Assembly: GCF_000149955.1 (NCBI RefSeq)
Contig: NC_030991.1
Span: 1,522,747-1,586,746, forward strand
Source: Fusarium oxysporum f. sp. lycopersici 4287
Taxonomy: Eukaryota; Ascomycota; Sordariomycetes; Hypocreales; Nectriaceae
Length of the DNA stretch: 64,000 nucleotides
Reading direction: 5' to 3'
Under the pieces are notes generated by a model. The model had not been told where the DNA came from. It searched no databases and saw nothing but the letters and a program-made list of their open reading frames with translations. The translations under genes were made by a program, and so were the position numbers. The stretch's first letter is position 1. The number at the start of each line of letters is the position of its first letter. This document shows positions 56,332 through 64,000 of the stretch, piece by piece.

Positions 56332-59072
56332 AATAGCATATTCCGACTATTTCAACTGAATGTCAGAAAGCAGGGACCGGTACATGATAGTTTAATGAAC
56401 GGCAAGGACATTCAGGATGCAACCGTATTAGCCATCCAAGAGCCCCAAGCACGGAGGATCCAGGGCAGGCTATTGACGACACCTATGGGGCACCAAAAAG
56501 TGGATCAAGATGATACCTACGACAGGGAGGGAAGGTAGATGGGTGATTCGGAGCATGCTCTGTGTGAACAAGGAAGTGGAAGCGGAGCAGGTGGCAGTAG
56601 AGTCCCCAGACGTAACGGCAGCAGTTGTTCGGCTGCCAGATCGTCTGGTCTTCACGGCGTCTGTCTACGTACCCGGAGGAGACGCCCAAGCTCTACAGGA
56701 CATATGCACCAAGCTTCGTAAAGCTATTAGAGAGGTGAGACGGAGATCGGGGAGAGCGGTAGATATAGTAATTGCTGGCGACTTTAACCACCACGACCAG
56801 ACGTGGGACGGAGACAATGTATCAGTGGAAAGACAGGGCGAGGCGGTTTCTATCATCGACTTGATGAACGACTTCATGCTCTGGAGTCTGCTTTGCTGGG
56901 GCACAAAGACATGGCAAAGCGGAGACTACGAGACAACCATTGACTTGGTTCTGGCTTCCGAGGAGCTTGCAGACGCAAATATCAAATGCGCGATACATGG
57001 TACGGAGCACGGGTCGGACCATCGCATGATAGAGACGGCGTTCGACATTTCAGTCCCGGCACCGAAACAGGAAGAAAGACTTCTGTTCAAGAATGCACCC
57101 TGGAAGGAGATCTATAGTAGGATTGTGGAGACGCTGAGAGTTAGGCCAGTGGGAAGCACGGTGCAGCAGAAAACGGACAGGTTGATGTCGGCCGTCTTGG
57201 ATGCGGTCCAAGCACTGATACCCAGAGCCACACCATCGCCATATGCAAAGCGGTGGTGGACCCATGACCTCACACAGCTGCGGCGTATATACACACACTG
57301 GAGAAATCGAGCCCGAGCCGCAAGGCGTGCGGGACAGAATGCTAAAGTTCTAGAAACTACGGCGAAGGCTGCGGCGAAGCAATACCACGATGCCATACGG
57401 CATCGGAAGAATACTCATTGGAAGGAGTTTCTGGTGGATAATGATAACATCTGGAAAGCAGCCAAGTATATGAAGTCTGGGGGTGATGCAGCTTTTGGAA
57501 AAGTACCCCAGCTTGTTAGGACAGACGGAACAACAACGGCCAGTCATCGAGAGCAAGCCGAAGAATTTTTAGCTAAGTTCTTCCCGCCATTGCCAGATAA
57601 CATCGAAGACGAAGGACCGCGGCAACAGAGAAATCCAGTAACGATGCCGAACCTAACTCTAGAGGAAGTAGAACGTCAACTGTGGGCGACAAAGTCATGG
57701 AAGGCACCAGGAGAAGATGGACTACCAGCGATCGTCTGGAAGCAAGTCTGGCCGTCGGTGAAACACGATGTCCTCGCCATCTTCCAAGCATCACTGGACG
57801 AAGGCGTGATACCAGACCAATGGAGACATGCTCGAATCATCCCACTCAAGAAGCCAGGTAAAGATGATTACACGATCGCGAAAGCGTGGAGACCGATCTC
57901 GCTTCTCGCTACGCTGGGTAAGGTGCTGGAGTCGGTAGTTGCCGAGAGAATCTCCTACGCGGTAGAGACCCACGGACTTCTTCCGACCAACCATTTTGGC
58001 GCGTACAAGCAACGATCAGCAGAGCAAGCCCTCGTACTTCTGCAAGAACACATCTTCTCAGCATGGCGCTCACGTGATGTGGTGAGCCTTGTTAGTTTCG
58101 ACGTTAAAGGGGCATACAATGGCGTGTGCAAAGAGAGGCTACTGCAGCGGATGAAGGCGAGAGGGATCCCCGAGGGTCTATTGCGCTGGATCGATGCCTT
58201 TTTTTCAGAGCGAACTGCAACCATCGCAATCAATGGCCAGGGCTCCGAAAGCTGACCTCTGCCGCAAGCAGGACTTCCGCAAGCATCGCCGTTATTACCG
58301 ATGCTGTTCCTATTCTTTAATGCGGATCTAGTGTAAACCCAAATCGACAGGAATGGCGGAGCCATTGCATTTGTTGACGACTATAATGCGTGGGTGTCTG
58401 GGCCCACAGCCCAGAGCAACCGGAGAGGAATATAAGCAATAATCGACAAGGCTCTGGACTGGGAGAAGCGCAGCGGCGCAACTTTTGAAGCGGAAAAGAC
58501 GGTGATCATACATTTTACTAGATACATAGGCAGGGTAGACTCGGAACCGTTTACCATCAAGGGCGAGAAAGTCTCTCCCAAAGACAAAGGCAAGGTCTTT
58601 GGGGTCGTCATGGACTCGCGCCTTCACTACAAACAGCACATGGCCAGGGCAGCGACTAGGGGGCTAGAAGCTGCAATGAAACTGAAACGCCTGAAGGGGA
58701 TGGCTCCCTCGACAACGAGACAGCTCTATATAGCCATGGTAGCTCCCTTGGTAGACTATGCCTCTAACGTCTGGATGCATGCGTGCAAAACGGCGTCGGC
58801 ATATGCTATTCATTGAGTATAAAGAGTTGGAGCATAGGCAGATATAGGATCATTTATAAGCATGGCTATAGGGGTAGCCAAAGCAAAAGCTTATATAGTG
58901 ACTATTTATGAACGGTTCTGGAGAAGAGCAAGCAAGCTTTAGGTAGATATTTATACGCTGCCGCGGACTAACCCAGTCAGAAACCTCTTATGAGGGATCA
59001 AAGCTTTTTGGCGCTTTATATCTCCTCTTAGACGCATTGCAGACGTATGCAATGAGCTACCAAGAAATACTA
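56332..59072 (+). pseudogene. LINE 2 ORF2, many transition-type stops
   Basis: It starts MNSIFRLFQLNVRKQGPVHD (endonuclease: VLAIQEPQ). A frame change near 56515 leads into the long frame to 58255 with [23 protein letters not shown] and reverse-transcriptase blocks [44 protein letters not shown]. Stops at 58253 and about 58334 precede AIAFVDDYNAWV. After 58814 the frame still matches LINE sequence (WRRASKL, VDIYTLPRTNPVRNLL, RFISPLRRIADVCNELP) but carries stops at 58814, 58820, 58835, 58940 and 58991. Each can be derived from Trp, Gln or Arg by one transition. The RNase H end is missing. Confidence 0.8.
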
Positions 59073-61934
59073 CCCGTTGGCTCGAGCCGGGGGGGGCCAA
59101 CTAAGCAAGCTTAGTTGGCTACAAAACGGTGGGACAACCCCGCTCCGCCGGCTGTCGCGAATTTCCTCGATTTTATATGTGAAATCGACCCAAATCTAGA
59201 CACCAGTTAGCCAAAAAAAGGAGTACTCTTGTCCAAGTGCATTATGCCTTTAAATGCAAATATCAGAGCAGCTCAAGCGGTGGTTTCTTCACGCCAACGA
59301 CTCCAAATGGGACTCTCTCGTGATGCTTCTAATATGATAAGGAAGCCTCTTTCAATACGCGATGCTGAGCGGCAGTACAAGGGCTCCCACAAGTCGTCCA
59401 TTGCGCGTATCGTCAAGCAGCTTGAAGAAGCCAAAACAGCGGATTTTAGCCTGGTTCCTGAGCCAAATAAGGGCCGGCCGCGACTCCTTTCGGATGGCGA
59501 AGAAGAAGCTATCATATGCTTTATCGTTTGGATGCAGAAGTCTGGTCTTCCGGCCTCTAAAGGCGAGATTGAAGATGCAGCAAATACAATAAGAAGCCGC
59601 CGTGATGCTGCTGCGCAGCCGGTCTCAAAGATGTGGTATAGTCGCTTCTGTGACGATCATCCCGAGCTTGATACATCGATTTTGAAGTCGAAAGAAGCCG
59701 CTCGCTAGGAGTATGAAGAAGCCGGCGTGGAGGAGACGAAGCAGTGGTTTAAACGACTTTCTGAAGTCATCACCAGATACAGGATCGGCGCCTCAGAGTG
59801 TTGGAATGCTGATCAAGCCGGAATTAGAGTCGGAATACTGCGAGAGCGCGTGCAATGCCTCGTCGTACGTACCAAGAAGAAGACTCCAACAGAGGTATTC
59901 TCGGCGGAAGATAGGGAGACTTGTACGGTGATTGGTACAGGTAATGCCGCAGGAGCAACTACTCCTCCTTGGCTTATCTTCAAAGCTTTTCCAACGATAG
60001 AGTGGTCAGATATCGATGGTGATCCTAATATGCGATTTGCACAGTCAGAAACCGCTTTTTCCAACGCCGAGATAACGCTTGAGTGGGCGAAGCACTTCAA
60101 CCGGTGGTCTTGGGAGAAATCTGCTACTGTACAACATCGTCAGCTGGATTTTGAGCAGTGGTTCGGGTGTAACGAGCACCTAAAAAGCGAATTTGACCCT
60201 ATTACCCCATATGACACGCCTCCGGGCACGGAAGGAAAGGAGGAAGAAGAGCTCGTGTGGCGGTTGCTCATAATCGACGGCTTCTCCGGTCACGGCTTCT
60301 CCGGTCACGGCTCCTTCGCCTTCAGAGAATATTGTATAAAATTCAATATCCTCGTTGCTTTCCTTCTTCCTCATTCAACACATATGCTTCAACCGATGGA
60401 CCTAGGCGTTTTTCAGTGGTTAAAGAATGCACACCAAAAAAAGGCTGCGAGAAGCTTTGCGGAAGGGAAATCTGACGTTCAACCGCCGTGACTTTGCAGG
60501 CTCCTTCAAGGTATGTGTTAGCAACTCACATCTTCTCTAAAAAGGGGTCTTTTCACATACTAATTCTTACAATATCAGGAGATCTTTGAAGAAGGCTTCA
60601 CAGCTGCCCACATCATCGCCGGCTTCGAAAAGTCAGGCATTTTCCCGCCGACCGAGGCGCCGGCGGTTAGTTATCTGCTGAAGAAGAAGTTGAAGACTCG
60701 TCAGGCTATTGATCCGGCGTTATCTTCACTCTTACCGGCGGAAAATCGCTTCCCTATGGCCTCTGATACAGCAAGAGATGTCGGCAACCGCTATCACGAT
60801 ATTCTGAGCTCCCCAACGCGCCGGGGACTTGAAGCTATACAGAAGATCGTCAGCGAAGCTGTGGTGCTTGAAGATATCGTGAAAAAACACGTTGCAGATC
60901 GTCAACAGCGTATTGAGAAGAGATATCATCAGAGAAAGCGCGGAAAGCGAGGAAGACCGGTAGGAGATTATTTTCATAATATAAGCTTAGAAGAGCTTCG
61001 TGAACAACAGGCTGAATTTATTGAAGTAGGTGCAAAGGCTGAGCAAAGATCACAGCTTCGAAATATACGATCTTTTGCAATACGGCAGATGGAAGAGATA
61101 AAAGCTGAGTGGCAGCAAAAGAAAGAGGTTATCGTCGACGGCGTTGAAAAGAAGATGCGCTTTAAACAGTGGCTTGAACACACCAAAAGAGATGTAGAAT
61201 ATGCTTCTCTCGATGCATCACGAGCCGAGATATCCTTACAGCTGAAGAAGAAGGAAGATTGCTTCATGATTGATACCCAGCTTGCCCCGGAAGCTCGTGA
61301 GGCTATTCGCAACGCCGGCTTCGCAGCAAAGCCCCTCTCAGCAGCAGATTTATCCGGCCTTCTCAACAGCGATGACTCTGTCGATTTTCAACTTACGCAA
61401 CCGCCGGCTGATGCCGATTTTAACGAAGAAGATAGCCTCATCGATTTATCGGAAGAAGAGGAAGTCGCGATGCCCACATCGCCGCCTTGCCTGCCTGACT
61501 ACGAGTCCCCCCTTCCAACGGTGCCCTCAACACCATGCCCGGCTCAACACCAAGCCCAATTTCGCGATGCCCTCATTTCCCTCATTGAAGAAGAAAGATC
61601 TGCTATAGGAGCAAGTCACAGGCCTCGAGAAGGACAGGAAAGCACCCAATTTACTAGAGAAAGCGTCATCAATCGGCAGGCAAGCTTGCCGCCGCTGCAG
61701 CTATTTCCCTCTTACAGTTACAGTCAATAGCATATATATCATCACAGGAAGCTTCATTTCAATTGATTCAGCAATTTAACCTCTTTTGACGCCTTCAGAA
61801 TGAAGATACATTGACAATGCCGCAAAACACACCAAAAATCGGGCCCAGTGGGTGTCCCACCGTTTTGTGACTGTCCCGCCTTTTTGTGCCCAACTAAGCT
61901 TGCTTAGTTGCCCCCCACGGCTCGAGCCAACGCG
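59073..61934 (+). mobile_element. pogo-type element 4, 2862 bp
   Basis: The left end cccgttggctcgagccgggg and the right end (complement cgcgttggctcgagccgtgg) are inverted repeats. Just inside both is a second inverted block, aactaagcaagcttagttgg. TA flanks both ends (59071-59072 and 61935-61936). It carries a damaged transposase. Confidence 0.85.
59244..61730 (+). pseudogene. pogo-type transposase 4, amber, frameshift and 15-bp duplication
   Basis: The ATG at 59244 opens MPLNANIRAAQAVVSSRQRL, then a helix-turn-helix region and CENP-B-type VSKMWYSRFCDDHPELDTSI. TAG at 59706-59708 lies in frame before EYEEAGVEETKQWFKRL. The catalytic core has CWNADQAGIRVG, LLIIDGFSGHG and THMLQPMDLGVFQWLKNAH. 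The segment GFSGH is duplicated by a 15-bp tandem repeat at about 60280-60310, beside the second Asp. One extra base near 60470 shifts the frame before FNRRDFAGSFK, and a GT-AG intron (about 60516-60579) joins to EIFEEGFTAAHIIAGF. The C-terminal coiled coil and acidic tail end at 61730. Confidence 0.8.
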
Positions 61935-61999
61935 TAAATTAAATCGTGTATTCGCACTCTCAAAAACATAGATTATCATGAATCATTTAAACAACATCC

Positions 62000-63323
62000 T
62001 CAGAGACTTAGCCAAGCAATCGCCGCTGCCACAATAAGTTCGGAGCCTAATAAAATGCTCAAGAATTCACTGCTCTCTCCCTCCGACATGTAGGTCATTG
62101 TATTCGGTGTTGCAGCGTAGTAGTCTTCGTTGAAGGATGAGTTCAGCGTCACAGCTCCCACGACGTCGCCAGATTCGAGGCGAATATAGGTATCGACCTC
62201 ATTGTTGTCCAGCTTGTCTTCTGTCACAATAATCTCTCGTGCACCGCGAATCCAGTCACCATAACCTCCGTAACCCGAATGCTGTCCATAGCAGAGGTGG
62301 ATGCCGTTGCCTTCGATCGTCATTCCATCCAATTTCCTATTCCAGCGGTAGCACCAAGTGTTACCATGGTCGTGGCCGTAGAACAAACCGATGATTCTTG
62401 GTATCGTGACCAAAGCCTCCATGAAAGGTACATCCTGGCCGCCGTACGAGCAATCGTAGGTAGGAGTTCCATTCGCACACCAGCCGTAACCTTGCTGCGG
62501 GACCGGAGGGTCGTCGTTGATACCTGGCTGGTAGTTTTTGCGAACTCCAACCTGTTCCTGGAATGCGATACTCGCGTTGATGGGTACGTGGACAAAGGTG
62601 AGCGAAGGGATGGTCTTGTTGTGCTTGTTGGTTAATTCCGTGCTGGTCTTATTGAACCAATCTACGACACTCTGGTCAACCCAGTTCTGCTGCGAACTAC
62701 CTTGATAATAGTTACCGCCGCGGCCGTCGAAGAACCACAGGAGAAGTCGAGGGCTGCAATCGGTGGTGTCGATACAGTTGGCCGGGTAGACAGCGAGATA
62801 GTAGTTGGTTGTGCCGGACATTGTTTCGTTGACCATTTTTTGAGTGCGCGAGCCAGGCCACATCTGCTCGCGGTCTAGAATATCATCACCGGCAATGTTA
62901 TAGTTGTGGTCATGGTTGCCGTAGGTGGACGCCCAGGTGAGACTGCGATTAACCATAGGTTTGACAATCTGGTCAATATAATGTGTGCTGTTGTGGACGT
63001 AGGTGGAGTCACCATTGATGAGATCCCCGTTGAGAACTACAAGATCTGGTGTATCATAGTCGAGCACCTTGCGAATTACTTCGACAGAGTTGCGATCTTG
63101 TTCAGGGCCCATAGTTGATTCATCTGTAATAAAGAGTTAATCGCACAATTCGTGACGAGGGATGGTTGCGTGACTAGCATTGTCCAAAATGCATGTCTGA
63201 AAAGATAGCGAGTTGAAAAGTGCCATTCTTCTTAAACTGCAATGGCTCTAGGTTGGTGTTGTTGACCTCAGCTCCATAGCCAAGAGTGACAAGGAAAGCT
63301 ATCGCAATATTGTGCCGTATCAT
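62000..63323 (-). CDS. Secreted calcineurin-like metallophosphoesterase, two exons
   Basis: Exon 1 is 63323-63179 and exon 2 is 63123-62000; the product is about 422 residues. The 55-bp intron has a GC donor (CAAT|GCTAGT) and AG acceptor with matching phase. The N-terminus MIRHNIAIAFLVTLGYGAEV is a likely signal peptide. Metal-binding motifs are complete: IFSDMHFG (D-x-H), LVVLNGDLINGD (GD), YGNHDH (GNHD), FVHVPI and FYGHDHGNTW (GHDH). The C-terminus ends in a hydrophobic stretch (ILLGSELIVAAAIAWLSL) after a Ser-rich spacer, as for a GPI signal or a membrane anchor. The family includes fungal Dcr2/Sia1-like and purple-acid-type phosphatases; the substrate is unknown. N-glycosylation sites (NxT/S) are frequent, which fits an extracellular enzyme. 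Confidence 0.85.
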
Positions 63324-64000
63324 TGCTCAGTCGATGATGTCAAAGGCGACAATGTGTAAAGACGTAAAGTCGCGATGGTTATTCTGACCAAGCACTTGCC
63401 CGACATCCCGGCGGTCGACCATTTTAACGTTGCGCTGAGTGAGGCATTGATGCGTCACCTCGTGAAATAGTTTGACGAAAAACAGTGTTCGACGATACCA
63501 AGACGAGTTAGTCTTGGGGAGCAGGGGAGTTACAAAGGGGATGCACGCGACATCGTATCAGGTTTCGTGGTCAGGCGCGTAGACCAATACGTGGTCATGA
63601 GCAAGGCCATAGGAAGCGGGTGGCGCTTTTTTTAATCTACAGCAAATAGGTCTAAGATGTCACATTGATTGAGAAACAAGATCCGAAAACAACGGGAATT
63701 TTGATGTATTTTGAAGTCTAATGGTGATGGAATTATTGTTTTTACATCTAGCTTGATAGTATATTCAGAACATTTCAAAAAGTATGTTGTAAATAGTTTA
63801 ATATACTAAAACTAAATATTAAGAGTTCTTATTCAAAGGTTTTGTTTGTTTGTTTGTTTGTTTGTTTGTATATTTTTCGTCTGGGTGGCTGTAACGAAGC
63901 CAGATCTCCTACTGGAGCAAAAGACGTGCTGAGCTAGCTAGGTACAGGGAAACCCCGCTTCCTTCACCATCCAGCATACCAATGGCACAAAAGGTGCTGT
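63324..64000. other. 5' flank of the phosphoesterase gene
   Basis: No gene seen to the window edge. It presumably contains the phosphoesterase promoter. Contains the TTTG microsatellite at 63841-63868. Confidence 0.4.
63841..63868. repeat. (TTTG)7 microsatellite
   Basis: Seven perfect copies of TTTG. Likely polymorphic in copy number; no function inferred. Confidence 0.9.

Larger units (their letters stand above)
55556..59072 (+). mobile_element. Tad-like LINE 2, 5'-truncated, heavily decayed
   Basis: The order is ORF1 C-terminal half, then ORF2 endonuclease and reverse transcriptase, ending abruptly at the pogo element starting at 59073. ORF1 lacks its N-terminus, a solo LTR splits the zinc-knuckle region, and ORF2 has frame changes and numerous stops. 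It is a different subfamily from LINE 1 (the catalytic motif is FVDD, not FIDD). Confidence 0.8.

Noticed and set aside
6914..59708. Programmed readthrough or reassigned UAG as the explanation for many in-frame TAG codons
   Set aside because: Bases after the TAGs differ and do not follow the known readthrough context. Intact genes here use TAG as a real stop (for example at 11821), and frameshifts and deletions accompany many of them. Mutation by RIP is simpler.
1..64000. mimp elements, which often mark effector genes in Fusarium oxysporum
   Set aside because: No sequence resembling the mimp inverted repeat was seen, and no small secreted cysteine-rich gene was found.

Overview
The window comes from a filamentous ascomycete, most likely Fusarium. 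The best evidence is a complete Fot1-type element at 19957-21885: 1929 bp, TA target, one 542-residue transposase, which matches what is known of F. oxysporum Fot1. Other support comes from short spliceosomal introns, Zn2Cys6 regulators, a HET-domain gene, Tad-like LINEs, hAT, MULE and Helitron elements, and many in-frame CAG-to-TAG changes of the kind left by repeat-induced point mutation (RIP). The density of transposons and broken host genes suggests an accessory or subtelomeric region, not a core chromosome arm.

Layout. 1-2789 holds a hAT transposase fragment and a Zn2Cys6 regulator cut by a MITE. 2790-11821 is a Helitron: a three-exon Rep-helicase gene on the minus strand faces a divergent two-exon gene of unknown function across an intergenic region with three spaced repeat boxes. 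12738-15164 is an intact five-exon Zn2Cys6 regulator. 15427-19889 is a hAT element carrying two nested MITEs, flanked by a pogo fragment and a truncated aquaporin gene. 19957-27513 is a pile of Fot/pogo elements, a MITE and a solo LTR broken into an MFS gene. 27725-30274 is an intact gene of unknown role.

The second half begins with a nearly complete LINE on the minus strand (about 30310-36560). A HET gene with a nonsense codon follows (36614-38398), then an MFS pseudogene and a second hAT element (39817-42461) that truncates a phosphoinositide phospholipase C gene (to 44540). 45913-48888 is an apparently intact pogo-type element, the likely source of the MITEs at 690 and 22136. 49510-51500 is an intact MFS transporter, 52600-55374 an intact MULE transposase, 55556-59072 a decayed LINE split by a solo LTR, and 59073-61934 another pogo element. 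The window closes with an intact secreted metallophosphoesterase (62000-63323).

Five host-type genes look functional: the regulator at 12738, the unknown gene at 27725, the MFS transporter at 49510, the phosphoesterase at 62000, and perhaps the gene at 10296, which may belong to the Helitron. Most of the rest is mobile DNA in various states of decay. No tRNA, rRNA or CRISPR array was seen. Exon coordinates were set by matching reading frames and splice motifs by eye; homology calls rest on recognised motifs, not searches.
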